64,000 nt of DNA from Gammaproteobacteria bacterium. Lineage in GTDB: Bacteria > Pseudomonadota > Gammaproteobacteria > Burkholderiales > Thiobacillaceae. Position 1 is the first letter of the stretch; each line of letters starts with the position of its first letter. The DNA lies in assembly GCA_018820765.1 (NCBI GenBank), contig JAHJNN010000008.1, positions 372,001 through 436,000 of the forward strand, in the 5' to 3' direction. The position numbers and the translations under genes are program-made. Below the pieces are notes generated by a model. The model was not told the DNA's origin and searched no databases. It worked only from the letters and a program-made list of their open reading frames with translations. Below are positions 1-9,935 of this stretch, one piece after another.

Positions 1-1
1 G

Positions 2-520
2 GACGGCTTGCCTGAAGACACACCCGAGGTCATCGACTCCGTGGGCCAGACACCTTTTGGCTTCAGCTTTGGCAAACATCGCAACCTGTTCGTCAGCGAG
101 GCAGCGGGCGGCGCGCCCAATGCCAGCTCCGTGTCGTCCTATCGCCTAACCCGCGACGGCGGTCTCGACCTCGTGGATGGGGCAGCATCCACGGGCCTGA
201 CTGCCGCTTGCTGGATTGTCGTCACGCCGAACGGACGCCATCTGTACACCACGGTTGCCGGCAGCAGCGCCATCAGCGGCTATAAGATTGCCCGGTCCGG
301 CGACTTGACCCTGCTCAACCCTGATGGCATCACCGCATCCACAGGACCCGGTAGCGTGCCTATCGATATGGCCATCAGCGACAACGGCCGTTTCCTGTAT
401 GCGTTGAGTACCAGTAACCAAACGGTCAGCGAGTTTCATATTCAGGCGGATGGCAGCCTGGTCCCCATCGGGACGCTGAACGGGATCCCGGAGGCCGCCA
501 ACGGCCTGGCAGCCAGGTGA
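2..520 (+). CDS. Beta-propeller (lactonase/YVTN-like) protein, C-terminal part
   Basis: This is the 3' end of a gene cut by the window edge; the frame is open from base 2 and a TTG at 8 is probably internal. The visible 170 residues contain repeated blocks of the type VTPNGRHLY and ISDNGRFLYAL, each followed by a polar strand such as ISGYKIARSGDL or VSEFHIQADGSL. That pattern is typical of seven-bladed lactonase/YVTN beta-propellers, which are usually secreted or periplasmic. No catalytic function can be assigned from the fragment. No RBS-linked start is visible, so the true N-terminus lies upstream. Confidence 0.6.
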   Translation, partial: DGLPEDTPEVIDSVGQTPFGFSFGKHRNLFVSEAAGGAPNASSVSSYRLTRDGGLDLVDGAASTGLTAACWIVVTPNGRHLYTTVAGSSAISGYKIARSGDLTLLNPDGITASTGPGSVPIDMAISDNGRFLYALSTSNQTVSEFHIQADGSLVPIGTLNGIPEAANGLAAR

Positions 521-840
521 GCGCGAAGGAAGACCAGCGCGTTCCGGTTGCGCATCGTCACCCGGCGCGCGCTGCGGATGAAGCGATTTGTAAGCTCAGG
601 AAGACTGTTCGGTAGAGCGTGAACCCGTCTGCGGGCGGGTTCACGTGCGAGGCCGGCCGTTTGGGTGGGACGGTCGCCGCCTATGGTCATGGACTTCCGT
701 TTTACGACCCATAACGGAAGTACTGGTGGGTAGCGGCAAACGTCTCTTGTTCGGCCGATGACCGGACGGTCGCGGCGACTAACCTATATTAAAAAGGTGC
801 CTCTCGAAAAACTGTCGGGCCTTCACGGAGGAGGATTGAT
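521..840. other. Intergenic region with two hairpins
   Basis: These 320 bases have no credible gene. Two inverted repeats stand out: a 9-bp stem at 619-627/636-644 and a 9-bp stem at 693-701/713-721 (ACTTCCGTT with AACGGAAGT). Neither has a clear T-run, so they are not called terminators. An RBS (ggagga, about 830-835) for the next gene closes the region. Confidence 0.4.
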
Positions 841-1407
841 ATGCCTACGCGATTGTTTTCGTTCATTGGGGGTGAAACGGGCCCGTGGCGTGTCGCTGAA
901 ATGGACGTGATAGTGGGAGAGCCACTTCGTTCGGCGAGAAGGCTCGAAATTGCTTCTGGCTCAGAGATTCCATCCGATCCACATGCGGCTTGGGTTCTTC
1001 GTGGAATAACAAGCAATGAGAGGTATGTTGTTGACGGCGAGGACAGGAGCCAACTCGTATCCAAGCAGCAAGGTCTCGGGCGACCCGAGGCAACCCGCGC
1101 GGCACTGATCCCCATTCGAAAGGGCGTGGCCTGGTGGTCTCTCACACAAGACGAACGCCAAAGCATTTTTGAAGAGCAGTCCAAGCACGCCAAAATCGGC
1201 CTTCAGTATTTTCCTGAGTTAGCGCGAAGGCTTCATCACTGCCGAGATCTCTCGGAGAGTGAGCCGTTCGATTTCATCACATGGTTTGAGTACCCGCCGG
1301 CTCATGAGGCTGCATTCAACAAGTTGGTTGCCGAGTTGCGTGCGACAGAGGAGTGGAAGTATGTAGAGCGAGAGGTTGACATCCGGCTCGTGCGTGAGCG
1401 GGCCTGA
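841..1407 (+). CDS. cld: Chlorite dismutase family protein, short dimeric type
   Basis: This is a haem b protein of the chlorite dismutase family, which converts chlorite to chloride and O2. At 188 residues it matches the short dimeric clade typified by Nitrobacter winogradskyi Cld rather than the long pentameric enzymes. Compared from memory with that protein it shares EATRAALIPIRK (83-94), the AWW/LTQDER stretch (98-106) and EEWKYVEREVDIRL (170-183). The expected proximal haem ligand is His116 (in SKHAKI) and the distal Arg needed for chlorite turnover is Arg129 (in LARRLHHCRD), so the protein should be catalytically competent. There is no signal peptide, implying a cytoplasmic location. 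The start has a strong RBS (ggaggattgat then ATG). No perchlorate or chlorate reductase gene is adjacent. Confidence 0.88.
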   Translation: MPTRLFSFIGGETGPWRVAEMDVIVGEPLRSARRLEIASGSEIPSDPHAAWVLRGITSNERYVVDGEDRSQLVSKQQGLGRPEATRAALIPIRKGVAWWSLTQDERQSIFEEQSKHAKIGLQYFPELARRLHHCRDLSESEPFDFITWFEYPPAHEAAFNKLVAELRATEEWKYVEREVDIRLVRERA

Positions 1408-1588
1408 CAGGGGGTGGCGACGGCGGGCAGGCGATCGTCTCAGGGCCTTCGGAGCACCTGTCGTGAGCCTGTCCGGCCTCGTTGCTGTCGCTGCTCCAGC
1501 AATGATCTTGTTATATGCAGGGCGACCTACTACAAAAAGGAGTCGGATCGCATGAATGGTGTCTTTTAATCCTCGGAAGGAGATCGGC

Positions 1589-1933
1589 ATGAAGCGAACA
1601 CATTACCTCGCCAGCCTTGCGCTGGGGCTCGTGCTGGCGATTCCTTCAACGGGTTTTGGACAGGGCACGGTGATGATCACTTCGCCGGCGGACGGCGCCA
1701 CGCTCGACGCGATGGACGATATCAGGTTGGCCTATAAAGTGAATCCCGGGCCGCGCGGGGATCACTCCCATCTCTATATAGACAACAAGGAAGTGGCGAT
1801 ATTGCGTGAACGCAAGGGCAGCTATTTGCTGGAAACCCTGTCATCCGGCAATCGCAGCCTCTGCGTCAAGATTGTGAACAAGGCCCACGTGCCCATCGGT
1901 ATCGGACAGTGTATCCAGGTCACTGTGAAATAA
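1589..1933 (+). CDS. Small exported protein of unknown function
   Basis: This 114-residue protein begins with a clear Sec signal peptide (charged MKRTH, hydrophobic core LASLALGLVLAIP, likely cleavage after GFG or GQG). The mature part, about 90 residues, opens with ITSPADGATL and looks like one small beta-sandwich domain, with two Cys (CVK and QCIQ) that could form a disulfide. The ATG at 1589 is preferred over one at 1556 because aaggag lies seven bases upstream. It converges on the lipoprotein gene at 2123; the gap between them holds no obvious terminator. It resembles short periplasmic domains of unknown function, and no role is assigned. Confidence 0.65.
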   Translation: MKRTHYLASLALGLVLAIPSTGFGQGTVMITSPADGATLDAMDDIRLAYKVNPGPRGDHSHLYIDNKEVAILRERKGSYLLETLSSGNRSLCVKIVNKAHVPIGIGQCIQVTVK

Positions 1934-2122
1934 ACGGTGGGATCGGAAAACCAAACCCATGCCTAGCCCTGGTGGCGCATAACTTCTTCGGCCTGGACGC
2001 ATCGTGGACGCTTTAGTCCTCTCGGCCTGACCGTCTGTACGCGGCCGATTTCTGTCGGACGGGGAGCGAACCACCTTCCCCTGTTTCTCTGGCAAGCCTG
2101 GATTTCACAAATGCGCGAAATG

Positions 2123-2662
2123 TTATTTCGCCCGCAACCCGCTCCACCCCTTGTCCTTCATGCACAGTAGCAAGCCTCGGGTGGCCGATTGGGTCTGGCT
2201 GTCTGGCCGGTGCGCTTCGCCCAGTTTCGCCACGCATGCCTCCGTGTCGGCTTTCAGGCTGGCGGCGCCGCTGCCGGTTTTCCACCACGAGCTCACCTTG
2301 AAGGTGTCCGTCATCTCGGGCGTTCTTTTCACGGCTGTCGCGGGTTGGGTGGCGCCGGGCGTGGCGCTGGCTGCGTTTTCGATTCTGCGATCGCTGGGAA
2401 TCGCTGAGGCATCCACAACGGGGTCTGCATCCAGGGGTTCCATCCTGCCCAGGTTCTGAACGACCCAGCCGCGATCGGCCATGCATTTTTCGACCGCTGC
2501 CGGATCCGGCCCTTTTTCGCGGCAGGATTGTTTTGCCGCTTCCAGATCGCTCGAACTGGCGCCGCGCTTGTAGGCAAGCTCGCCGCAGCCGCTGAGCAGC
2601 ACTGCAAGCAGCAGCAGGATGCCGCCGCTGCAATGCGTTTTTGTTTGAGCGAAATCGATCAT
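2123..2662 (-). CDS. Putative lipoprotein of unknown function
   Basis: The protein is about 179 residues with a type II signal sequence: a hydrophobic stretch GGILLLLAVL followed by the lipobox LLSGC, so it is probably lipidated and inserted in an outer or inner membrane. The mature region carries two similar Cys-bearing segments (CREKGPDPAAVEKCMADRGW and a C-terminal CVAKLG...LLCMKDKGW), which suggests an internal duplication with disulfides, separated by a Pro/Ala/Thr-rich linker. gggag precedes the tandem ATGs at 2665 and 2662. No family name was recognised. Confidence 0.6.
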   Translation of the reverse strand: MIDFAQTKTHCSGGILLLLAVLLSGCGELAYKRGASSSDLEAAKQSCREKGPDPAAVEKCMADRGWVVQNLGRMEPLDADPVVDASAIPSDRRIENAASATPGATQPATAVKRTPEMTDTFKVSSWWKTGSGAASLKADTEACVAKLGEAHRPDSQTQSATRGLLLCMKDKGWSGLRAK

Positions 2663-2806
2663 CACAACTCCCGGGCGTTTTCGTGTTCGTCATTCGACGC
2701 GGCAAAAGGTAGCACTTGCCCGGGCCATCGGTCACGGGGTCGGTGTACGTCAGATGACGTATTTCATCCCCCCAGGCTGCTCGCTAACCTGAGCCCGTAT
2801 TCAAAG

Positions 2807-2926
2807 CCTTAGGAAAGCCCTGAACAAGTCGTCACCCCGGCGAAAGCCGGGGTCCAGATGCTTGATAACTGGATTCCGGCGTGCGCCGGAATGACGAACG
2901 TGGACTTGTTCAGGACTTCCTTAAGG
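2807..2926. repeat. Palindromic MITE-like repeat, family A copy 1
   Basis: A 120-bp non-coding element bounded by 24-bp imperfect terminal inverted repeats (21 of 24 match; 2807-2830 and 2903-2926). Inside are two hairpins of the type ccccggcgaaagccgggg and ttccggcgtgcgccggaa. Related copies are at 60747-60856 (inside an mshD-like gene) and, as a core only, at 19409-19500. Confidence 0.8.
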
Positions 2927-2996
2927 CGATCGAGCGGCCGGCGTGCAATCGGCTGCTTCGGTTGGGCGACGATTTTTTAATCAAAGGGGATGGGGA

Positions 2997-4118
2997 ATGA
3001 AATTTGAAATCAAGAGAAATCCGCTGATGGCGGCTGTTGCCGCGGCGCTGATGCTGCCGGCAATGCCTGCCTATTCGGGCGGCACGATCACGTTCGGCGA
3101 GGACAAGTCGGTCAGCATCGGCCTCGGGATGCGCGGCAGCTTCAGCAGTGTCGAAGATGCGGCGCCCAGCGGCACGTCGCGCTCGCAGGACTTCAGCCTG
3201 GACAGCGCCCGCATCTATTTGTCGGGCTCCTTGAACAAGTACATCAAGGGCATGCTAAACACGGAGAAGGATATCGCCGGCCAGGGGTTCCAGGCCATCG
3301 ATGCCAACGTCCAGGTTGCGATCACGCCCGGCGTGACGATCTGGGCCGGACGTTTCCTGTCTCCCAGCGACCGCGCCAACATGGCCGGCCCGTATTACTC
3401 GCTGGGCGGCGGCTACTGGTCGGGCATTGCTTCGCGCTATGGCTTCAACGGCGGATACATCGGGCGTGACGACGGTGTGGCGGTGGTGGGCAGTGCGATG
3501 GACGGCAAGTTTGCCTATTCCTTCGGTGCGTTCGAGGGCGCGACCGCGTTCCAGATCGCACCGGTCACGGTCGGCACCCGCACCGGTTCGGATGGCCTGA
3601 TGTACGCCGGCCGGCTTCAGTTCGATTTCTGGGACGCGGAACCGGGCTACTACGGCACCGGCAACTACCTGGGCGGCAAAAACATCCTGGCCATCGGCAT
3701 CGCCGGCCGGTCCCAGAAGAACGGGGCTTTCTCGGCCATTGCGACGGGCGACTACGCGTCCTACAGCGTGGATTTCCTGCTGGAAAAGAAAGGCGTGGGG
3801 CCGGGCGCGCTGTCGATCGAAGCGGCAGGGTATGACTACGACACCAGCGATGTCTTCCTCAGCGAACAGGGCACCGCGTATTCGGCCGGGGTAGGTTACA
3901 TCTTCGACCAGAAAGTCGGTTGGGGACAGTTGCAGCCCTTTGTCCGCTACCAGAAGTTCAACCCCGACACCGATATCGACACCAAAAAGTACGACGTGGG
4001 CGTCAATTACATCATCGACGGCTACAACGCCCAGATCAGCGGGGCTTACTCGAACACGGAAGTGACCGGTGCAAGCGACGTCGATGCATTCACCGTCGCC
4101 ATGCAGTTCCAGTTCTGA
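2997..4118 (+). CDS. Outer-membrane porin upstream of the urea transporter
   Basis: This 373-residue protein has a Sec signal peptide (MKFEIKRNPLMAAVAAALMLP, cleavage near AYSGG), many alternating amphipathic strands, and a terminal phenylalanine (VAMQFQF), the usual outer-membrane beta-barrel insertion signal. The start at 2997 is preferred over 2943 because it gives a proper signal peptide and has gggatgggga just upstream. It lies 77 bp before urtA in the same direction, so a role as a diffusion channel for urea or short-chain amides is plausible by analogy with FmdC-type porins; that is inference from position. It ends just before urtA with no terminator in between. Confidence 0.75.
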   Translation: MKFEIKRNPLMAAVAAALMLPAMPAYSGGTITFGEDKSVSIGLGMRGSFSSVEDAAPSGTSRSQDFSLDSARIYLSGSLNKYIKGMLNTEKDIAGQGFQAIDANVQVAITPGVTIWAGRFLSPSDRANMAGPYYSLGGGYWSGIASRYGFNGGYIGRDDGVAVVGSAMDGKFAYSFGAFEGATAFQIAPVTVGTRTGSDGLMYAGRLQFDFWDAEPGYYGTGNYLGGKNILAIGIAGRSQKNGAFSAIATGDYASYSVDFLLEKKGVGPGALSIEAAGYDYDTSDVFLSEQGTAYSAGVGYIFDQKVGWGQLQPFVRYQKFNPDTDIDTKKYDVGVNYIIDGYNAQISGAYSNTEVTGASDVDAFTVAMQFQF

Positions 4119-4195
4119 TAGCTCGGCAGGTGCGCAGCCCGGTTCTGCGCACCTTGTATTGACTCGTTTCCCTTTATTTTCAACAGGAGCTCACC

Positions 4196-5467
4196 ATGCA
4201 AACCCGTCGCAATTTTCTGAAAATGACCGTGCTCTCCAGCCTGATGACGCTGTCCGGTCTGGCCAGCGTCTCGGCCCTGGCCGCCGACACCATCAAGGTC
4301 GGCATCCTGCATTCCCTGTCCGGCACCATGGCGATTTCCGAAACGGCGCTGAAGGAAACCGCGCTGATGACGATCGACGAAATCAACAAGGCCGGCGGCG
4401 TGATGGGCAAGAAACTCGTGCCGGTGGTGGTCGATCCCGCGTCCAACTGGCCGCTGTTCGCCGAGAAGTCGCGCCAGCTGCTGTCGAAGGACAAGGTCGA
4501 CGTGGTGTTCGGCTGCTGGACCTCGGTGTCGCGCAAGTCGGTGCTGCCGGTGTTCAAGGAACTGAACGGCCTGCTGTTCTACCCGGTGCAGTATGAAGGC
4601 GAGGAACTGGAGAAGAACGTGTTCTACACCGGCGCGGCGCCGAACCAGCAGGCCATTCCCGCGGTGGAATACCTGATGAGCAAGGACGGCGGCTCCGCCA
4701 AGCGCTGGGTGCTGCTGGGCACCGACTACGTGTATCCGCGCACCACCAACAAGATCCTGCGCGCCTTCCTGAAATCCAAGGGCGTGGCCGAGGCCGACAT
4801 CATGGAGGAGTACACCCCGTTCGGTCATAGCGACTACCAGACCATCATCGCCAAGATCAAGAAATTCGCCGGCGAAGGCAAGAAGACCGCCGTGGTGTCG
4901 ACCATCAACGGCGACTCCAACGTGCCTTTCTACAAGGAACTCGGCAACGCCGGTCTGAAGGCGACCGACGTGCCGGTGGTGGCGTTCTCGGTGGGCGAGG
5001 AAGAACTGCGCGGCGTCGACACCAAGCCGCTGGTCGGCCACCTTGCCGCCTGGAACTATTTCCAGTCGATCAAGAATCCGGAGAACACCAAGTTCATCAA
5101 GATGTACCGCGACTGGGCCAAGAAGCAGAAGCTGCCGAACGCCGATTCGGTGGTGACCAACGACCCGATGGAAGCGACCTACCTCGGCATCCACATGTGG
5201 AAGCAGGCGGTTGAAAAAGCCAAGACCACCGACGTCGACAAGGTCATCGCCGCGATGGGCGGGCAGACCTTCAAGGCGCCGTCCGGATTCGTCGCCAAGA
5301 TGGACGAGAAGAACCATCACCTGCACAAGCCGGTGTTCATCGGCGAGGTGAAAGCTGACGGCCAGTTCAACGTGGTGTGGAAGACCAAGGGTCCGGTTCG
5401 CGCCGCGCCGTGGAGCCCGTACATCCCCGGCAACGACAAGAAGAAGGACGTGCCGGACAGCAAGTAA
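4196..5467 (+). CDS. urtA: Urea ABC transporter, substrate-binding protein
   Basis: UrtA is the periplasmic urea-binding component of the UrtABCDE high-affinity transporter, in the branched-chain amino-acid/amide binding-protein superfamily. The 423-residue length is normal. The N-terminus MQTRRNFLK matches a twin-arginine motif, followed by a hydrophobic segment and an AAD cleavage site, so export may use Tat. Diagnostic stretches are VGILHSLSGTMAISE, FYPVQYEGEE, LLGTDYVYPRTTN and VTNDPMEATYLGIHMWK. The RBS caggag is well placed. It is separated from urtB by about 130 bases filled with palindromic repeats. Confidence 0.95.
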   Translation: MQTRRNFLKMTVLSSLMTLSGLASVSALAADTIKVGILHSLSGTMAISETALKETALMTIDEINKAGGVMGKKLVPVVVDPASNWPLFAEKSRQLLSKDKVDVVFGCWTSVSRKSVLPVFKELNGLLFYPVQYEGEELEKNVFYTGAAPNQQAIPAVEYLMSKDGGSAKRWVLLGTDYVYPRTTNKILRAFLKSKGVAEADIMEEYTPFGHSDYQTIIAKIKKFAGEGKKTAVVSTINGDSNVPFYKELGNAGLKATDVPVVAFSVGEEELRGVDTKPLVGHLAAWNYFQSIKNPENTKFIKMYRDWAKKQKLPNADSVVTNDPMEATYLGIHMWKQAVEKAKTTDVDKVIAAMGGQTFKAPSGFVAKMDEKNHHLHKPVFIGEVKADGQFNVVWKTKGPVRAAPWSPYIPGNDKKKDVPDSK

Positions 5468-5477
5468 CACGGGTAAA

Positions 5478-5580
5478 CCCCCTCTCCCACAAGGGGAGAG
5501 GGGATCAACAACACACTGTCGCCCTCGCGAGAGGGCGTCATTCCGCTAGGCGCGAAACGGTTCACGTCTAGCGGAATGAC
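5478..5580. repeat. Composite palindromic repeats between urtA and urtB
   Basis: Three hairpins lie in a row: CCCCTCTCCC/GGGAGAGGGG (5479-5503, same family as 29428-29463), GCCCTC/GAGGGC (5521-5536), and a perfect 13-bp inverted repeat GTCATTCCGCTAG/CTAGCGGAATGAC (5537-5549 and 5568-5580). They separate the binding-protein gene from the permease genes and could stabilise the urtA message or attenuate readthrough. Confidence 0.75.
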
Positions 5581-5596
5581 GGATATCGGTCCCACC

Positions 5597-7183
5597 ATGA
5601 AACGCCTCCTGCTCACGCTCCTGATGTTGTTCCTGCCCGCGTCGAACGCCTTTGCCGCGCTCGATCCCGCGCTGGTGCGGCAACTGGCGGCGGAGGAGTC
5701 CGACGACAAGATCGCGGCCATCCACCAGCTCGGCGCCAGTGCCGACGCCGACGCGGCGAAGGTGCTCAAGGCGATGGCGGACGACGAATTGCTGGTTGCC
5801 GGCGAGGCCGTTTTTCTATTTGACGGCGAGCGTGCGGTCGATGCCGCCAGCGGCGCCGCCATCGAACCTGCGCCCGAGACGTACGAATCCATCACCGTGA
5901 ACAACCGGGTGCGTTCCGAACTATCGAATGCGCTGGCCGCGCTGAAGCTGTACGACGCGGACCGTGGCGTGCGCCTGGCGGCGGTAACGGAACTGCAGAG
6001 CAATGCCGGCATCGGGATGGTGCCCGTCCTGGCCGCTGCGCTCGCCAAGGAAACCGATGCGGAAATCCGGGCCTTGCTGAAGCAGGCGCACGCCCAGGCC
6101 AACCTGGCGAACCCCGATGTCGCCGCACGCTTGGCGGCGGTGGAATCGCTGGCGGAAAGCACCAGCCCGGCGACCCGCGGTCTGCTGCTGCCGCTACTGG
6201 AAACCGCCAACGAGCCCGATGCAAAGGTGCGCAAGGCGGCCGCGCAGGCCGTCGAGGCCATCGAAGCGCGCCTGGCCTTCGGCGAAATCCTGGGCCAGGT
6301 CTTCAGCGGCCTGTCGCTCGGCAGCATCCTGTTGCTGGCCGCGCTGGGCCTGGCCATCACCTACGGCGTCATGGGCGTCATCAACATGGCGCACGGCGAG
6401 CTGCTGATGGTGGGCGCCTACGCAACCTATTTCATGCAGACCATGTTCCGCGCGTATCTGCCGCAGTACGTCGACTGGTACTTGTTGGCGGCCATTCCGG
6501 TCGCCTTCCTGGCTGCCGCACTGGTCGGCATGCTGCTGGAGCGGACGGTGATCCGCCGGCTCTACGGCCGGCCGCTGGAAACCCTGCTCGCCACCTGGGG
6601 CCTGAGCCTGATCCTGATCCAGGCGGCACGCATGCTGTTCGGCGCGCAGAACGTGGAAGTCGCCAATCCGGTCTGGATGTCGGGCGGCGTCGAGGTCATG
6701 GCCGGAATGGTGCTGCCGTGGAACCGCGTCGTCATCATCGGCTTCACCCTGTTCGTGCTGGCGTTGATGTGGGTGCTGATGCAGAAGACCCGGCTCGGCC
6801 TGTTCGTGCGCGCCGTGACGCAGAACCGGCCGATGGCAGGCTGCGTCGGCGTGCCCACGGCGCGGGTGGATACCCTGGCATTCGGCCTGGGCGCCGGCAT
6901 CGCGGGTCTGGGCGGCGTGGCGCTGTCGCAGATCGCCAACGTCGGGCCGGACATGGGGCAGGGCTACATCGTCGACTCCTTCCTGGTGGTGGTGCTGGGC
7001 GGCGTCGGTCAGCTGGCCGGCGCGGTCTGGGCGGCGCTGGGCCTGGGCGTGGTGACCAAGTTCCTGGAAGGCTGGTCCGGTGCGGTGATCGCCAAGATCG
7101 TGGTGCTGGTCATCGTCATCGTCTTCATCCAGAAACGGCCGCAGGGCCTGTTCGCCCTCAAGGGCCGCTTCGTGGACAACTGA
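5597..7183 (+). CDS. urtB: Urea ABC transporter, permease UrtB
   Basis: UrtB is one of two inner-membrane permeases of the urea importer. The protein has a signal sequence (MKRLLLTLLMLFLPASNAFA), a periplasmic alpha-helical segment with HEAT-like repeats over about residues 30-220 (ADADAAKVLKAMADDE, VRLAAVTELQ, VRKAAAQAVEAIEAR), then a LivH-type domain with about eight membrane spans beginning at GQVFSGLSLGSILLLAALGL. The HEAT extension is normal for UrtB. The ATG at 5597 is preferred over the one at 5576, which lies within the palindromic repeat. It ends two bases before urtC. Confidence 0.93.
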   Translation: MKRLLLTLLMLFLPASNAFAALDPALVRQLAAEESDDKIAAIHQLGASADADAAKVLKAMADDELLVAGEAVFLFDGERAVDAASGAAIEPAPETYESITVNNRVRSELSNALAALKLYDADRGVRLAAVTELQSNAGIGMVPVLAAALAKETDAEIRALLKQAHAQANLANPDVAARLAAVESLAESTSPATRGLLLPLLETANEPDAKVRKAAAQAVEAIEARLAFGEILGQVFSGLSLGSILLLAALGLAITYGVMGVINMAHGELLMVGAYATYFMQTMFRAYLPQYVDWYLLAAIPVAFLAAALVGMLLERTVIRRLYGRPLETLLATWGLSLILIQAARMLFGAQNVEVANPVWMSGGVEVMAGMVLPWNRVVIIGFTLFVLALMWVLMQKTRLGLFVRAVTQNRPMAGCVGVPTARVDTLAFGLGAGIAGLGGVALSQIANVGPDMGQGYIVDSFLVVVLGGVGQLAGAVWAALGLGVVTKFLEGWSGAVIAKIVVLVIVIVFIQKRPQGLFALKGRFVDN

Positions 7184-7184
7184 C

Positions 7185-8287
7185 ATGCGCACCCCGTTCA
7201 CGCTCCGCTTCCTCGCCGCCATGCCCCGCTCGGGCTGGATCGCCATGGGCTGCTTCGCCGCCGTCACCCTGTTGCTGATGCCGGCGCTGCATCTGTTCGT
7301 GCCCGAAAGCAGCCCCTTCCATGTCTCCAACTACGCCATCACCCTCGGCGGCAAGATCATGTGCTACGCCATCGTCGCCGTGGCGATGGATCTGGTCTGG
7401 GGCTATGCCGGCATCCTCTCGCTGGGACACGGCGTGTTCTTCGCGCTGGGCGGCTACGCCTTCGGCATGTACCTGATGCGCGAAATCGGCACCGACGGCT
7501 CCTACCATTCCCATCTGCCGGACTTCATGGTGTTCCTCGACTGGAAGGAGCTGCCCTGGTACTGGGCCGGCTCCGATTCCATCTTGTGGGCAATGATCCT
7601 GGTGCTGGCCGTGCCGGCCGTGGTGGCCTACGTCTTCGGCTATTTCGCCTTCCGCTCGCGCATCAAGGGCGTGTACTTCTCCATCATCACCCAGGCGCTC
7701 ACCTTCGCCGCGATGCTGCTCTTCTTCCGCAACGAGACCGGCTTCGGCGGCAACAACGGCTTCACCGACTTCAAGCGCATCCTCGGCCACGACATCACCT
7801 CGCCGGAAATGCGGGCGACGCTGTTCGCGCTGTCCGCCCTGGTGCTGATGCTGACCCTGCTGGCCGGGCGCTATCTGGCCATGTCCAAGTTCGGCCGCGT
7901 GCTGGCGGCGATCCGCGATGCCGAATCGCGCGTCATGTTCATCGGCTACAACCCGCTGCACTACAAGCTGTTCATCTGGACCGTGTCCGCGATGCTGTGC
8001 GGCATCGCCGGCGCCCTCTACGTGCCGCAGGTCGGCATCATCAACCCGGGCGAAATGTCGCCGGCCAACTCCATCGAAATCGCCATATGGGTGGCGGTAG
8101 GCGGCCGCGGCACGCTGATCGGCCCGGTCATCGGCGCCGGTCTGGTCAACGCCTTCAAGAGCTACTTCACCGTGGCGTTCCCGGAATACTGGCTGTTCTT
8201 CCTGGGTGCGCTGTTCGTCGGCGTGACGCTGTGGCTGCCCGAGGGCGTGGTGGGCTTGTGGAAACGAATCAGGGCACGGGTCGCGGC

Positions 8288-8291
<4 letters not shown>
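7185..8291 (+). CDS. urtC: Urea ABC transporter, permease UrtC
   Basis: This is the second, LivM-type permease of the urea importer (368 residues). It shows the family signatures DLVWGYAGILSLGHGVFFALGGYAFGMYLM and, near the C-terminus, VGGRGTLIGPVIGAGLVNAFKS. About eight to ten membrane helices are visible. The ATG follows the urtB stop by one base, and its own stop overlaps the urtD start (ATGA), indicating translational coupling. The pair UrtB/UrtC forms the membrane channel energised by UrtD/UrtE. Confidence 0.94.
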
Positions 8292-9124
<833 letters not shown>

Positions 9125-9149
9125 TTCCCACCCCGTCGCCAACCCCTCT

Positions 9150-9211
9150 GTAGGAGCGACCTCCAGGTCGCGAATGCCTAGGCCCGTTCGCGACCTGGAG
9201 GTCGCTCCTAC
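9150..9211. repeat. Perfect 25-bp inverted repeat between urtD and urtE (family C)
   Basis: Bases 9150-9174 are exactly complementary to 9187-9211, leaving a 12-base loop. The arm begins GTAGGAGCGACCTCC, resembling REP-type elements beginning GTAGGAGCG known from gamma- and betaproteobacteria. A second family member is at 56387-56534. Confidence 0.9.
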
Positions 9212-9235
9212 GCGGTGTAATCGAGAGCGTTCTCC

Positions 9236-9928
9236 ATGCTGACCGTCGAAAACCTCAACCAGTATTACGGCGGCAGCCACATCCTGCGCGACCTTTCCTT
9301 CACCGCGCCCACCGGCCAGGTCACCTGCCTGCTCGGCCGCAACGGCGTCGGCAAGACCACGCTGCTGAAATGCCTGATGGGGCTGGTGCCGGCGAAGACC
9401 GGCACGATGATCTTCGACGGCAGGGACATCACCGGCGCGGCCTCGCATGCCCGGGTGAAAGCCGGCATCGGCTACGTGCCGCAGGGGCGCGAGATTTTTC
9501 CGCGCCTGACCGTCGAAGAAAACCTGCGCATGGGGCTGGCCACGAAGCCCGGCGGCACGCCCATTCCGGAACGCATCTACGAGATGTTCCCGGTGCTGAA
9601 AGCGATGCTGAAGCGGCGCGGCGGCGACCTCTCCGGCGGCCAGCAGCAACAACTGGCGATCGGCCGGGCGCTGGCCTTCGGGCCGAAACTGCTGATCCTG
9701 GACGAGCCCACGGAAGGCATCCAGCCGTCCATCATCAAGGACATCGAGCGCGCCATCCGCGTCCTGGCCGAGGAGGGCAGCATGGCCATCCTGCTGGTCG
9801 AGCAGTACTACGATTTCGCCCGCTCGCTCGCCGACCAGTACCTGCTGATGGAACGCGGCGAATTCATCAAGCGCGGCGCCGGGGCCGACATGGACCGGGA
9901 TGGCGTGCGGGAATTGCTCTCCGTATGA
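9236..9928 (+). CDS. urtE: Urea ABC transporter, ATP-binding protein UrtE
   Basis: The second ATPase subunit, LivF type, 230 residues. It has Walker A GRNGVGKTT, the UrtE-typical GYVPQGREIFPRLTVEENLRM, signature LSGGQQQQLAIGRAL, Walker B LLILDEPTEGIQPS, and H-loop LLVEQYYDFA. It completes the transporter and stops seven bases before the ureD ATG, so transport and hydrolysis genes appear to be co-transcribed. Confidence 0.95.
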   Translation: MLTVENLNQYYGGSHILRDLSFTAPTGQVTCLLGRNGVGKTTLLKCLMGLVPAKTGTMIFDGRDITGAASHARVKAGIGYVPQGREIFPRLTVEENLRMGLATKPGGTPIPERIYEMFPVLKAMLKRRGGDLSGGQQQQLAIGRALAFGPKLLILDEPTEGIQPSIIKDIERAIRVLAEEGSMAILLVEQYYDFARSLADQYLLMERGEFIKRGAGADMDRDGVRELLSV

Positions 9929-9935
9929 TGGGGCG

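Noticed and set aside
1408..1588. Integron cassette boundary around the chlorite dismutase gene
   Set aside because: Some text (gttatatgc) recalls attC ends, but there are no paired core sites and no integrase in the window.
4046..5470. A 474-codon open frame on the minus strand opposite urtA
   Set aside because: It runs antisense to a clear UrtA gene; the translation is His/Arg/Val/Leu-rich without domains. Long antisense frames are expected in GC-rich genes with strong third-position bias.
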